64,000 nt of DNA from Altererythrobacter sp. TH136. GTDB lineage: Bacteria > Pseudomonadota > Alphaproteobacteria > Sphingomonadales > Sphingomonadaceae. This document shows positions 1-8,896 of this stretch, one piece after another (the stretch's first letter is position 1; every line of letters begins with the position of its first letter). The position numbers and the translations under genes were made by a program. Under the pieces are notes generated by a model. That model made no database searches and was not told the DNA's origin. It saw nothing but the letters and a program-made list of their open reading frames with translations. The stretch spans positions 1,535,501 through 1,599,500 of the forward strand of contig NZ_CP041409.1 of NCBI RefSeq assembly GCF_007065885.1. Reading direction: 5' to 3'.

Positions 1-753
1 GACGCCGGGCCAGCCGGGGCCGAGCAGCACGGTCATCTCGCCGGCGGGCGCCGGCACGCTTTCCAAGTTGGTCAGCGCCTGCGCCACCGCTTCGTCGATC
101 GCACGGGACCAGTTCGCCTCGTCGAACAACGCATCGTAGAGATAGCGCCCGCCCATGCCGAAGCTGCCGGTTTCACGCCGGCCGTTGGCCTCGGCCACGA
201 CTGACACGTTGAGCCGCACCAGCGGGCGGATGTCGCGCGCGACGAAGCCGTCGGGCCGAACGATCTCGATCACGCTCCACGACGCAGCGAGGTTGGCGGT
301 CGCCTGCACCACGCGCGGATCCCGCGCGCGGGCAGCGGCGTCGATCTTCTCCAGCAGCGCCACCTTGTCGGCGAACGGCACCGCGTCGAGCGGGCTGGCG
401 TCGGTATAGAGATGCCGGTTGCTGCGCGCCGGCGGCGCGGGACGCGCAGCGTTCGCCGGATCGAGCAGCCGCAGCGTCTCGCCCGCGCGCCGGATCGCGG
501 CGGCGGAAATCTCGTTGGCATGGGCAAAGCCGGTCATCTCGCCCGACACGCCGCGCAGGCCGAACCCGGCATCGCGCGAATAGTTGGCGGTCTTCAACCT
601 GCCGTCATCGAACACAAACGCTTCGGTCGCGGCGAACTGAAGGTACAGTTCCCCGTCGTCGCAGATTCGCAAGGTCTCGGCGGCCAGCGCCTTCGCCTCA
701 TCAGGGGTGAGCTTGCCATCGGCGTAGAGCAGCGCGTGCGGATCGGGTGTCAT
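1..753 (-). CDS. tldD: Metalloprotease TldD, N-terminal part (cut by window edge)
   Basis: Only the first 251 residues lie in the window; the gene runs off the left edge. The translation from the ATG at 753 has the TldD N-domain features: a region reading FGLRGVSGEMTGFAHA, then LNVSVVAEANGRRETGSFG, and at the edge LLGPGWPGV, the segment just before the HExxxH metal site of the family. TldD pairs with PmbA/TldE as a zinc protease that degrades unfolded peptides and matures microcins and modified peptides. The zinc site itself is outside the window. Family assignment is firm; the substrate in this organism is unknown. Confidence 0.9.
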   Translation of the reverse strand, partial: MTPDPHALLYADGKLTPDEAKALAAETLRICDDGELYLQFAATEAFVFDDGRLKTANYSRDAGFGLRGVSGEMTGFAHANEISAAAIRRAGETLRLLDPANAARPAPPARSNRHLYTDASPLDAVPFADKVALLEKIDAAARARDPRVVQATANLAASWSVIEIVRPDGFVARDIRPLVRLNVSVVAEANGRRETGSFGMGGRYLYDALFDEANWSRAIDEAVAQALTNLESVPAPAGEMTVLLGPGWPGV

Positions 754-785
754 GGCCCCGATATGGGCGCGTCGAACGGTTGGCG

Positions 786-1037
786 CTAGGGGGCAGCGCC
801 CTCCGAGATGTCGTTGAGGGTCGCCTGATCCGCGCCATCCGCCGGACCGCCGCGCAGGACGAAACGGCGGTCGCAATACCCGCAATCGACATAGCCATGC
901 TCGTCGATTTCCAGCCACACGCGCGGATGCCCCAGGGCAGTGGGCGTAAAGCCGGGCCCGCCGCGGATCGCATCGGCCCCGTCGCAGGCCACACGGCGGT
1001 CATCGACCAGGGTCAGTTCGGGCGGGGGAATGCTCAT
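786..1037 (-). CDS. Zinc-finger domain protein (NDUFS6/zf-CHCC type)
   Basis: An 83-residue protein from the ATG at 1037, which has a GAGGAC ribosome site just upstream. The middle reads [22 protein letters not shown], typical of the zf-CHCC family related to the NDUFS6/13 kDa accessory subunit of respiratory complex I; C-x2-C plus an upstream Cys/His pair bind zinc. In Alphaproteobacteria these short proteins are often annotated as zinc-finger proteins of unknown role. It lies just upstream of tldD on the same strand with a 32-nt gap, so the two are probably co-transcribed. A longer start at 1088 is possible but adds a basic, non-conserved leader. Confidence 0.85.
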   Translation of the reverse strand: MSIPPPELTLVDDRRVACDGADAIRGGPGFTPTALGHPRVWLEIDEHGYVDCGYCDRRFVLRGGPADGADQATLNDISEGAAP

Positions 1038-1108
1038 GCCAAGTCCTCTTCGGGACGCGCCGATACCGCCATTGCGAGGGGCGGGCAACGGGCCTAGTGC
1101 CGCGCGTC

Positions 1109-2059
1109 ATGGCCACCGAACCTGCGATCCGCATCCGCGACCTCGTCAAGCGCTATGCCGGCGTTAACGGCGACGAAGGCAAACTCGCGCTGAAGGGCGT
1201 CAGCTTCGATGTGCCCGAAGGGCAGATTTTCGGCCTTCTCGGCCCCAACGGGGCGGGCAAATCGACGCTGATCAACATCCTCGCCGGATTGGTCATGAAG
1301 ACGTCGGGCACCGCAGACATCTGGGGTTTCGACATCGACCGGCACCCGCGCAACGCCAAGCGCTCCATCGGGATCGTCCCGCAGGAGATTGTGTTCGATC
1401 CGTTCTTCACTCCGTTCGAGGTGCTGGAGAACCAGGCGGGGTTCTATGGCGTGCCGCGCGCGCAGCGGCAGTCCGAAGCGCTGCTGGATGCGGTGCGTCT
1501 GGCGGACAAGCGCGATGCCTATGCCCGCACGCTGTCAGGCGGAATGAAGCGCCGCCTGCTGGTGGCCAAGGCGATGGTCCACGCGCCGCCGATCCTGGTG
1601 CTGGACGAACCGACCGCCGGCGTCGACGTGGAACTGCGCCGGCAGCTGTGGGAACTGGTCACCCGCCTGAACCGCGAAGGCGTGACGGTGGTGCTGACCA
1701 CCCACTATCTCGAGGAAGCCGAGCAGTTGTGCGACCGGATCGCGATCATCAACCATGGTGAACTGATCACCGACAAGCCGACCCGCGAACTGGTCGGCAT
1801 GATGGCGGAAAAAGTGGTCGAGATCACGGTCGATCGCGACATGGCCGCGCCGCCTGTCCACCCGGCCTTCAAGAAGTCCGAGAAGAAGGGCGACCGGACG
1901 GTCGAGATCACCTATGACAAGGACACCATCACCGCCGGGCAGGTGCTCGGCCTGGTGCAGACCCAGGGCTTCGTAATCGAAGACGTGACCACCCGCGAAG
2001 CTGACCTCGAAGATGTGTTCGTCAGCCTGACTTCTGCACCAGACCAGAGCGCGCCTTAA
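1109..2059 (+). CDS. ABC transporter ATP-binding protein
   Basis: A 316-residue ATPase. Walker A (GPNGAGKS, about residues 45-52), signature LSGGMKRR, Walker B with LVLDEPTAGVD and the H-loop TTHYLEEA are all present, so it should be active. The ABC domain is followed by a roughly 80-residue C-terminal extension seen in ABC-2 type export ATPases (DrrA/CcmA-like, possibly YadG-like). No permease gene adjoins it here, so the membrane partner must be elsewhere. The ATG at 1109 is preferred because the conserved strand (IRIRDLVKRY) starts right after it; an in-frame GTG at 1097 would add four residues. Confidence 0.9.
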   Translation: MATEPAIRIRDLVKRYAGVNGDEGKLALKGVSFDVPEGQIFGLLGPNGAGKSTLINILAGLVMKTSGTADIWGFDIDRHPRNAKRSIGIVPQEIVFDPFFTPFEVLENQAGFYGVPRAQRQSEALLDAVRLADKRDAYARTLSGGMKRRLLVAKAMVHAPPILVLDEPTAGVDVELRRQLWELVTRLNREGVTVVLTTHYLEEAEQLCDRIAIINHGELITDKPTRELVGMMAEKVVEITVDRDMAAPPVHPAFKKSEKKGDRTVEITYDKDTITAGQVLGLVQTQGFVIEDVTTREADLEDVFVSLTSAPDQSAP

Positions 2060-2244
2060 CCCAGAAACCGTCCGCCCAGCCCCGCGTCGCGGATGTGCAG
2101 CTTGGTCCACCGGAACGGCGAACTTTCTTCCAGCGGCGTGGCGCAGGACCTGCATTTGCCCACATGACCGCCATGCACGCGGCGAATCGCGCTCTGATCG
2201 ACGCTATGCCGACCGAACGCGCACGAAATATGCGCCAGCTTCAT
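2056..2244 (-). CDS. Small conserved hypothetical protein with one CxxC
   Basis: A 62-residue basic protein beginning MKLAHISCAFGRHSV and carrying HVGKCRSCATPLEE, a single C-x2-C knuckle plus several histidines. It could bind a metal ion, but no family could be named with certainty. Its stop codon overlaps the stop of the convergent ABC ATPase gene by three bases. The coherent composition and the GxHVGxC pattern suggest a real gene, but there is no strong ribosome site. No function is proposed. Confidence 0.5.
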   Translation of the reverse strand: MKLAHISCAFGRHSVDQSAIRRVHGGHVGKCRSCATPLEESSPFRWTKLHIRDAGLGGRFLG

Positions 2245-2402
2245 TCTCGCTAACCCTTCCCGTCCCTCATCCCCTGCCCGATCCGGATTAGCCTCACCCG
2301 CGCGCCGCGATACGGGCTAGCGCCGAACCGTTCATTTTGCGCCGCCATCGGATGAAGCCCCGTGCACTTGCGGCCCCTCCCCCGCGCGGGCATGACGCAG
2401 CC

Positions 2403-3983
2403 ATGACCGCTTCGCACGACGTCATCGTCATCGGCTCAGGCGCCGCCGGGCTGACCGCCGCGCTTGCGCTGGCCGAAAGCCGCCGCGTGCTGGTGCTCGC
2501 CAAGGGGTCGCTGACCGGCGGCAGCACCGCGTGGGCACAAGGCGGGATCGCCGCGGTGCTGGACGCAGGCGATACGTTTGAAGAGCATATCCGCGACACC
2601 ATGATCGCCGGCGCAGGGCTCAACCGGCGCGAAACGGTCGAATTCGTCATCGAGCACGCGCCGCAGTCGATCGACCGGCTGGTCGAGCTCGGCGTGCCGT
2701 TCAACCAGGAAGCCGGCGCACTGCACCTGACCCGCGAGGGCGGGCATTCGCAGCGGCGGATCGTGCACGTGAACGACGCCACCGGCTGGGCGGTGCAGGA
2801 AGCGCTGCTCAGGGCGGCGGAGGCCAATCCCAACATCACCCTGCTGCCGGGCCGTGCGTGCATCGACCTCATCACCGGGCGCAACGCAGAACAGTTCTCC
2901 GGATCGGGCCGGGTGTGGGGGGTCTACGCGCTCGACGAGGCGAGCGGGCGGGTGGAGGCGCACGTCGCCCGCGCCACAATTCTGGCGACCGGCGGCGCGG
3001 GGCGGGTGTACCAGTTCAGCACCGCGCCAAGGGGCGCAACCGGCGACGGGATCGCGATGGCGTGGCGGGCGGGCGCCCGCGTCTCCAACATGGAGATGAT
3101 GCAGTTCCACCCGACCTGCCTCTATAATCTCGAGGTCAAGAACTTCCTCATCACCGAGGCTGTCCGCGGCGAAGGCGGGGTGCTGCTCAATCCCCGGACC
3201 GGGCACCGCTACATGCCCGATTACGACGATCGTGCGGAGCTGGCGCCGCGTGACATCGTCGCCCGCGCCAACGACAGCGAGATCAAGCGCGACGGGCTCG
3301 ACTGTGTCCACCTCGACATCAGCCATCAGAGCCCGGAGTTCGTGAAGCACCACTTCCCGAACATCTACGAAAAGCTGCTGACGCTGGGCATCGACATGAC
3401 GCGCGAGCCGATCCCGGTGGTGCCGGCACAGCACTATACCTGCGGCGGGGTGCTGATCGATCTTGCCGCGCGCACCGACCTGCCGGGGCTATGGGCCGCG
3501 GGCGAGTGCACCGAAAGCGGGCTGCACGGCGCCAACCGCCTCGCGTCCAATTCGCTGCTCGAATGCTTCGTGTTCGGCGAGGCAGCGGCGAGCGATATCC
3601 TGGCGCGGTGGGATACCCTCGATCACCCGCCAGCGATCCGCGAATGGGACGAAAGCCGGGTGACCGATTCCGATGAGGAAGTGGTCATCAAGCAGAACTG
3701 GACCGAAATCCGCCGGATGATGTGGAATTATGTCGGCATCGTGCGCACCACCAAGCGGCTGGAGCGGGCGCAGAACCGGATCGACCTGCTAGGCCGGGAG
3801 ATCGAGGATTACTATGGCAGTTTTCGCGTCACCACCGACCTGATCGAACTGAGGAACCTCCACCAATGCGCCGACCTGATCGTGCGCAGCGCGCTGAAGC
3901 GCCACGAGAGCCGCGGATTGCACTACACGCTCGATTATCCGGCGACCCTGCCGGAGGCGCGCGATACCGTCCTGATACCTTGA
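2403..3983 (+). CDS. nadB: L-aspartate oxidase
   Basis: A 526-residue flavoprotein that oxidises L-aspartate to iminoaspartate, the first step of de novo NAD synthesis. Visible features: the FAD dinucleotide motif VIVIGSGAAG at the extreme N-terminus, the substrate-site stretch HLTREGGHSQRR, AAGECTESGLHGANRLASNS near residue 380, and the helical C-terminal domain of the succinate dehydrogenase/aspartate oxidase flavoprotein family. The ATG at 2403 is chosen because the Rossmann strand begins five residues later; an upstream in-frame ATG at 2337 would add a low-complexity leader. nadA and nadC are not next to it here. Confidence 0.95.
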   Translation: MTASHDVIVIGSGAAGLTAALALAESRRVLVLAKGSLTGGSTAWAQGGIAAVLDAGDTFEEHIRDTMIAGAGLNRRETVEFVIEHAPQSIDRLVELGVPFNQEAGALHLTREGGHSQRRIVHVNDATGWAVQEALLRAAEANPNITLLPGRACIDLITGRNAEQFSGSGRVWGVYALDEASGRVEAHVARATILATGGAGRVYQFSTAPRGATGDGIAMAWRAGARVSNMEMMQFHPTCLYNLEVKNFLITEAVRGEGGVLLNPRTGHRYMPDYDDRAELAPRDIVARANDSEIKRDGLDCVHLDISHQSPEFVKHHFPNIYEKLLTLGIDMTREPIPVVPAQHYTCGGVLIDLAARTDLPGLWAAGECTESGLHGANRLASNSLLECFVFGEAAASDILARWDTLDHPPAIREWDESRVTDSDEEVVIKQNWTEIRRMMWNYVGIVRTTKRLERAQNRIDLLGREIEDYYGSFRVTTDLIELRNLHQCADLIVRSALKRHESRGLHYTLDYPATLPEARDTVLIP

Positions 3984-3995
3984 GGGGAACGACGA

Positions 3996-4883
3996 ATGGC
4001 GCAAGTCCAGGCTAACGGGCTCACCATCGAATACGACGATCACGGCGACCCCACCGCGCCGCCGATCCTGCTGGTGATGGGTCTCGGCGCACAGATGACC
4101 CTGTGGCCGCAGGAACTGGTGGACGCGCTGGTGGAGCGCGGCTTTCGCGTGATCCGCTACGACAATCGCGACATCGGGCTGAGCCAGAAGATGGACGGGG
4201 CCAAGGCCCCCGGCATGGTTAGACTGATGCTGCTGAGCCGCCTCGGCTTCACGCCCCGCGTGCCGTACACCCTGGCCGACATGGCCCGGGACGGCGTCGG
4301 GCTGCTCGATGCCCTGGGCGTCGCCAAAGCCCACATCGTCGGCGCCAGCATGGGCGGGATGATCGCGCAGCACATCGCCTTCTCGCATCCTGAACGCGTG
4401 CTCACCCTCACCTCGATCATGTCGACCACCGGACATCGCAAGTTGCCCTCGGCTACCCGGGAGGCGATGTCCGCGCTCACCAAGCGTCCCGCATCGATGG
4501 ATGAGGACGTGCTGGTCGAGCACGGCGTGAAGGTGTCGCAGGCGATCGGCAGCCCTGGTTTTCGCGCGGATCCCGCTGCGGTGCGCGAACGCTCGCGCGC
4601 ACTGATCAAGCGCAGCTTCTATCCTGCCGGGATGCCCCGCCAGTTCGCCGCGATCGTCGCCGATGGCGACCGCCGCGAGCGCTTGCGAAGCGTGAAGGCC
4701 CCCACGCTGGTGATCCACGGCGAGGCCGACCCACTGGTCCCGCTGGCCGGCGGCGAGGACACCGCGGCGCATATCGCGGACTCCCGGCTCAAGACGATTC
4801 CTGGGATGGGCCATGACCTGCCGCTCGAGCTGGTCGACGAGATCGCCGACGCCATCGCCGGGCATGTTAAGGCGCAGGTGTGA
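3996..4883 (+). CDS. Alpha/beta hydrolase
   Basis: A 295-residue single-domain alpha/beta hydrolase. The nucleophile elbow GASMGG places the catalytic serine near residue 118; the acid is the aspartate in GEADPLVP and the histidine is in GMGHDLP. An oxyanion segment (LVMGLGAQ) is near residue 28. It starts 12 nt after nadB behind an AGGGG ribosome site, so it is probably in the same transcript. Substrate cannot be predicted; related proteins are annotated as esterases, lipases or aclacinomycin-methylesterase-like enzymes. Confidence 0.88.
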   Translation: MAQVQANGLTIEYDDHGDPTAPPILLVMGLGAQMTLWPQELVDALVERGFRVIRYDNRDIGLSQKMDGAKAPGMVRLMLLSRLGFTPRVPYTLADMARDGVGLLDALGVAKAHIVGASMGGMIAQHIAFSHPERVLTLTSIMSTTGHRKLPSATREAMSALTKRPASMDEDVLVEHGVKVSQAIGSPGFRADPAAVRERSRALIKRSFYPAGMPRQFAAIVADGDRRERLRSVKAPTLVIHGEADPLVPLAGGEDTAAHIADSRLKTIPGMGHDLPLELVDEIADAIAGHVKAQV

Positions 4884-5488
4884 GCCTTCGAATTGGGCTA
4901 TCGCCCGTCGTGGTCGCCGCCATGCTCGCCGGGTGCTCGCCGGAGGCCGCCGAACCGGCGGGGCGGGGCCTGGGAGCCTCCCCGCAAGTCTCGTCATCGG
5001 TCACAACCGCCGCGGACGATGCACCATCGCGCGTCATCCGGTACACGTCGCTCAAGGATTGTCCGGTCACGCGAGCGAGCCGCGAGGAGATGCCCTTCAC
5101 CGAAACGGTATGCGAAGGACCGGCGGGCTGGCGTTTGCGCATCAGCGACTCCGATGCGCGGCAGTCGCTCGAAGTGGTGGCGCCCGGCGGTCAGGCAACG
5201 CGGCTGGACACTGCGGCGATCGGCGGCGGCGGCTTCAGCTCGTTCGGCTCCGCAGCCGAGTGGCGCGCGCCGCCGGCTGGAGAATTCCGGCCTGACGCGT
5301 TGATCGTCCGCTACCAGGTCGCCGAACGTCCCTATCCGGCGCCGGAAACCGCGTACCTGCTGGCCGTCCGCCTGCTCCCGGTGCCGTGCGTCACCGCGCG
5401 TATTGCCCCGGGCGACCGTCAGAATGCGTTGGCCCGCGAAGCGGCTGATGAGCCGCGCGCGTGCCTGTCAAACTCGGCTGAAGGCTAG
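4880..5488 (+). CDS. Putative lipoprotein of unknown function
   Basis: A 202-residue protein starting at a GTG that overlaps the stop of the preceding hydrolase (GTGA), implying translational coupling. The N-terminus is a short lipoprotein signal peptide ending in the lipobox LAGC, so Cys19 should be lipidated and the protein anchored in the cell envelope. The rest is a globular periplasmic domain with four further cysteines, which may form disulfides. No family was recognised. Confidence 0.75.
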   Translation: MSLRIGLSPVVVAAMLAGCSPEAAEPAGRGLGASPQVSSSVTTAADDAPSRVIRYTSLKDCPVTRASREEMPFTETVCEGPAGWRLRISDSDARQSLEVVAPGGQATRLDTAAIGGGGFSSFGSAAEWRAPPAGEFRPDALIVRYQVAERPYPAPETAYLLAVRLLPVPCVTARIAPGDRQNALAREAADEPRACLSNSAEG

Positions 5489-5491
5489 CGG

Positions 5492-6094
5492 CTAGACGAT
5501 ACCCGCCACCAGCTTGCGCGCGGCGGCTTCCTCGGCGCCGACATACCAGTTGTAGAGCGCCTTCTCGAGCAGTTCGTCCATCTTCACATCGGTGTGGTCA
5601 ATCAGCCGCTGGAAGTTGTCCCTTTCCAGCTCGATGCCCGTGTCGAGCTGATGGATCATCGCTTCGAGCTTGGGCAGGAGCATCCGGATCGGTCCGTCGA
5701 GTTCGATCGTCTGCTGAAGTTGGCGGCAGTGGATCAGCAACGTCGTGTCGGATGTCAGGTAACGATCTTCCGGCGGGAACGCCGCCATGAAGGTACAGCC
5801 GGCCGAATAGACCACGGTTTTGCCGACGAACACCAACCGGCGGCCGTTCAAGCGTTTCCGCGCCGCGTCGACCTCGGCGATCATGCGCCGTGCCATCTCG
5901 GGGTCTCCCCCCAGCGTGGTCATGTCGATGATGAGCGGCTCGTCGCCGTCTTCCGTCTGATTGAGCATGTCGCGTAGCTTCTCCGCCATCACTTCGTCGA
6001 TGGACCCGACGAGGGAGATGTCGGCGGGGGCCGTGGCCTTCGGGGCGCCATTCGCGTGATCTGCGCCTGTTTGTCGGTGATCGTCTCGCGCCAT
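5492..6094 (-). CDS. ClpP-like serine protease (ClpP/crotonase fold)
   Basis: A 200-residue protein from the ATG at 6094. Its core follows the ClpP pattern: beta-strand LIIDMTTLGGDPEMA (equivalent of the ClpP INSPGG turn), YSAGCTFMAAFP (nucleophile serine position), LTSDTTLLIHCRQ (catalytic histidine) and a C-terminal AEEAAARKLVAGIV that mirrors the ClpP ending. The N-terminus is disordered and charged. It differs clearly from housekeeping ClpP (GMAAS replaced by YSAGC) and has no Clp ATPase nearby. A longer open frame reaches 6217, but the segment before 6094 looks non-coding. Confidence 0.8.
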   Translation of the reverse strand: MARDDHRQTGADHANGAPKATAPADISLVGSIDEVMAEKLRDMLNQTEDGDEPLIIDMTTLGGDPEMARRMIAEVDAARKRLNGRRLVFVGKTVVYSAGCTFMAAFPPEDRYLTSDTTLLIHCRQLQQTIELDGPIRMLLPKLEAMIHQLDTGIELERDNFQRLIDHTDVKMDELLEKALYNWYVGAEEAAARKLVAGIV

Positions 6095-6727
6095 TTGGTA
6101 GGCCCCTGATGAGTGCTGCTCCGGCGAAATGGACCGATCCCGGTTCCGTTCCCCGCAACTCCACGCCGGAATTTTGATAAGCTGATGATAAAGCGCGCGT
6201 TTTAGCGGCCTAGGCAACTGACTTGGCGAAGGCAGGGAAGCAGGACACTTTCAGAGTGGCAGACTGTGCGGAGGTCACCTCGGTCGCTGCCGCTCTAAGC
6301 TGGCTGGGGACAAAAATTTTTTCTGAGGATGCGGTTTGGCTCTTGCGCTCCGCGCCACCCTACGGAGTCCCGCGCGTCGCGGCGTTACGGTCGTATGACA
6401 CACCGGGGCTACTGAGGTCCGAAGAGAGTAAACCGGGCCTTCACCCTCTTGCACCCGCGACCCCGTTGATTCACTATCTAGTGGTTGGGGTCGAAGGGGT
6501 ACCCACAAGACCTAGTTTCTGGCGGCGGCGCTCCCCACATAGCGTCTGCACCGAACAACGCGTCTTGCAGCCTCTCGGCGGGACTGCCCGGGGACAAGTT
6601 GGGGAAAAGTTTCTCGCCCTTCGAACCCCCGGAAATGGTAGGCGGACGCTTCGTTCGTCGAATCGAACACAAACGGAACATCGGGCCGGTGCCTGAAGTT
6701 TCCAACATACGGCGAGCGGGGCAGGCG
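6095..6727. other. 633-nt intergenic region upstream of nrdA
   Basis: No convincing gene. The open frames here (6223-6696 plus and 6275-6508 minus) have random composition and no family motifs. The region must carry the divergent promoters of the ClpP-like gene and nrdA. Visible elements are an A/T block at 6311-6323, a 5-bp inverted repeat (CACTA-TC-TAGTG, 6472-6483) and a weak NrdR-box-like 16-mer at 6503-6518, 33 bp centre to centre from the repeat. Nothing else was recognised. Confidence 0.5.
6503..6518 (+). promoter_or_regulatory. Weak NrdR-box-like site
   Basis: CCACAAGACCTAGTTT matches 11 of 16 positions of the NrdR consensus ACACWATATATWGTGT, including the conserved outer CWA and TWG. 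It lies 210 nt upstream of the nrdA start. NrdR represses ribonucleotide reductase genes in most bacteria. No second consensus box is visible at the usual 31-32 bp distance, so this is only a candidate. Confidence 0.25.
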
Positions 6728-8764
6728 ATGGATTTCAGGACTGGGAATGAGGCAGCCATGGGGCTCGATGAAACGACTGCCGATTCGGTCGACGCGGCCG
6801 CCGGCGCCGACGCGGCTCCCACCAGCAAGGCGGCGATGACGATGGACAAGCACGACAAGGGCAGCGACGCACTGGTGGCCGGGATAGCCGCCGATGCTGC
6901 GGCCTCTGCGATGGTCGGTGCGCTGCAGGCTGCGGCCAAAGCGGACGACAACGACAGCAAGAAGATCGCCGATCGCCGGTTCACCATCGCGACCGACGCC
7001 AGCCGGGATGCGCTGCTGACCGATTTCGGCAAGGAAACGCTGGACGATCGCTACCTGCTGCCGGGCGAAACCTATCAGGATCTGTTCGCGCGCGTGGCCG
7101 ATGCCTATGCCGACGATCAGGATCACGCGCAGCGCCTGTACGATTACATTTCGAAGCTGTGGTTCATGCCGGCCACCCCGGTGCTGTCGAACGGCGGCAC
7201 CAATCGCGGGTTGCCGATCAGTTGCTACCTCAATTCGGTGAGCGACAGCCTCGACGGCATCGTGAACACCTGGAACGAGAACGTCTGGCTCGCCAGCAAG
7301 GGCGGCGGGATCGGCACCTACTGGGGCAACGTGCGCGGGATCGGCGAGCCGGTCGGCCTCAATGGCAAGACTAGCGGCATCATTCCTTTCGTCCGCGTGA
7401 TGGACTCGCTGACGCTGGCGATCAGCCAAGGTTCGTTGCGGCGCGGTTCGGCGGCCTGCTATCTCGACGTCTCGCACCCGGAGATCGAGGAGTTCCTCGA
7501 GATCCGCAAGCCGTCCGGCGACTTCAATCGCAAGGCTCTGAACCTGCATCATGGGGTGCTGGTCAGCGATGCGTTCATGGAAGCGGTGCGGGCCGGTGAC
7601 GAATGGAACCTGACCAGCCCCAAGACCGGGGAAGTGCGCGCGACCGTCGATGCGCGCTCGCTGTTCCAGAAGCTGGTCGAGACCCGCCTCGCCACCGGGG
7701 AGCCGTACATCGTGTTCTCGGACACGGTGAACCGCGCGATGCCGCGCCACCACCGCGAACTGGGGCTGAAGGTTTCGACGTCGAACCTGTGTTCGGAAAT
7801 CACCCTGCCGACCGGCGTCGATCACCTCGGCAACGACCGGACCGCAGTATGCTGCCTGTCATCGCTCAACCTTGAAACCTGGGAGCAGTGGGAAGGCGAC
7901 AAGGTGTTCATCGAGGATGTCATGCGCTTCCTCGACAACGTGCTGCAGGACTACATCGACCGCGCGCCGGAGGAGATGGCGCGGGCCAAGTACTCCGCGA
8001 TGCGCGAACGTAGTGTCGGCATGGGCGTGATGGGCTTCCACTCGTTCCTGCAGATGAAGAACATCGGCTTCGAAAGCCCGATGGCGAAGGTGTGGAACCT
8101 GAAAATGTTCAAGCACATCGCCGCCAAGGCCGAGGAAGCGAGCATGGTGCTGGCCGAAGAGCGCGGCCCTTGCCCCGATGCGGCCGACGCCGGCGCGATG
8201 GAGCGGTTCAGCTGCAAGATGGCGATCGCGCCGACCGCATCTATTTCGATCATCTGCGGCGGCACCAGCGCCTGCATCGAGCCGATCCCGGCCAACATCT
8301 ATACCCACAAGACGCTGTCGGGCAGCTTCGTGGTGAAGAATCCGTACCTTGAAAAGCTGCTCGACAAGAAGAGCAAGAACTCCACCAACGTGTGGAACTC
8401 GATCCTGGAGAAAGCCGGATCGGTCCAGCATCTCGACTTCCTGACGCCTGAGGAGAAGGCGGTCTACAAGACCAGCTTCGAAATCGATCAGCGCTGGCTG
8501 CTGGAATTCGCGGCCGACCGGACGCCGTTCATCGACCAAGCGCAGAGCTTGAACCTGTTCATCCCGGCCGACGTCGACAAATGGGACCTGGCGATGCTCC
8601 ATTTCCAGGCGTGGGAGCGCGGCATCAAGAGCCTGTATTACCTGCGGTCGAAGTCGGTCCAACGCGCCGGATTCGCCGGCGGGGTGGAAGCGGACAACAC
8701 TGCTGAGGCGCCGAAGTACGAACTGCCGACCACCGACTACGACGAGTGTCTCGCCTGCCAATAA
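6728..8764 (+). CDS. nrdA: Ribonucleoside-diphosphate reductase, alpha subunit
   Basis: A 678-residue class I ribonucleotide reductase large subunit that makes dNDPs with NrdB. Visible: the first active-site cysteine in LPISCYLNSVSDS, the catalytic SNLCSEI, APTASISIICGGT near the C-terminal half of the barrel, and the flexible tail ending in CLACQ (CxxC that re-reduces the active site). About 90 disordered residues precede the catalytic core; no recognisable ATP-cone is present. The ATG at 6728 follows a GGGGC element and starts MDFRTGNEAA; ATG 6758 is an alternative. nrdB is 1.1 kb downstream, separated by two minus-strand genes. Confidence 0.93.
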   Translation: MDFRTGNEAAMGLDETTADSVDAAAGADAAPTSKAAMTMDKHDKGSDALVAGIAADAAASAMVGALQAAAKADDNDSKKIADRRFTIATDASRDALLTDFGKETLDDRYLLPGETYQDLFARVADAYADDQDHAQRLYDYISKLWFMPATPVLSNGGTNRGLPISCYLNSVSDSLDGIVNTWNENVWLASKGGGIGTYWGNVRGIGEPVGLNGKTSGIIPFVRVMDSLTLAISQGSLRRGSAACYLDVSHPEIEEFLEIRKPSGDFNRKALNLHHGVLVSDAFMEAVRAGDEWNLTSPKTGEVRATVDARSLFQKLVETRLATGEPYIVFSDTVNRAMPRHHRELGLKVSTSNLCSEITLPTGVDHLGNDRTAVCCLSSLNLETWEQWEGDKVFIEDVMRFLDNVLQDYIDRAPEEMARAKYSAMRERSVGMGVMGFHSFLQMKNIGFESPMAKVWNLKMFKHIAAKAEEASMVLAEERGPCPDAADAGAMERFSCKMAIAPTASISIICGGTSACIEPIPANIYTHKTLSGSFVVKNPYLEKLLDKKSKNSTNVWNSILEKAGSVQHLDFLTPEEKAVYKTSFEIDQRWLLEFAADRTPFIDQAQSLNLFIPADVDKWDLAMLHFQAWERGIKSLYYLRSKSVQRAGFAGGVEADNTAEAPKYELPTTDYDECLACQ

Positions 8765-8782
8765 CGGTAGTGGGACTGCGGC

Positions 8783-8802
8783 GTCGCTTCAATGGAAGCG
8801 AC
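8783..8802 (+). terminator. Stem-loop after nrdA
   Basis: Perfect 8-bp stem GTCGCTTC/GAAGCGAC with an AATG loop, 19 nt after the nrdA stop, followed by TTAT. The T-tract is short, so termination may be partial. Confidence 0.55.
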
Positions 8803-8851
8803 TTATCGCCGGCGGCCCCGTAACGGGCGGGCCGGGTCGGTCAACTGAACG

Positions 8852-8878
8852 CCTGCGGGGGAGCCGGCACCCCGCAGG
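8852..8878 (-). terminator. Stem-loop after DUF2171 gene
   Basis: Perfect 9-bp stem CCTGCGGGG/CCCCGCAGG with a 9-nt loop, 18 nt past the stop of the minus-strand DUF2171 gene and before the convergent nrdA end. No clear T-run follows on either strand; it probably shields the 3' end or acts as a bidirectional barrier. Confidence 0.45.
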
Positions 8879-8896
8879 AGCGCCGGCCCGTGCGTG

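Noticed and set aside
6223-6696. 157-residue open frame between the ClpP-like gene and nrdA
   Set aside because: Random composition, no ribosome site and no family pattern; it is probably the long nrdA promoter region.
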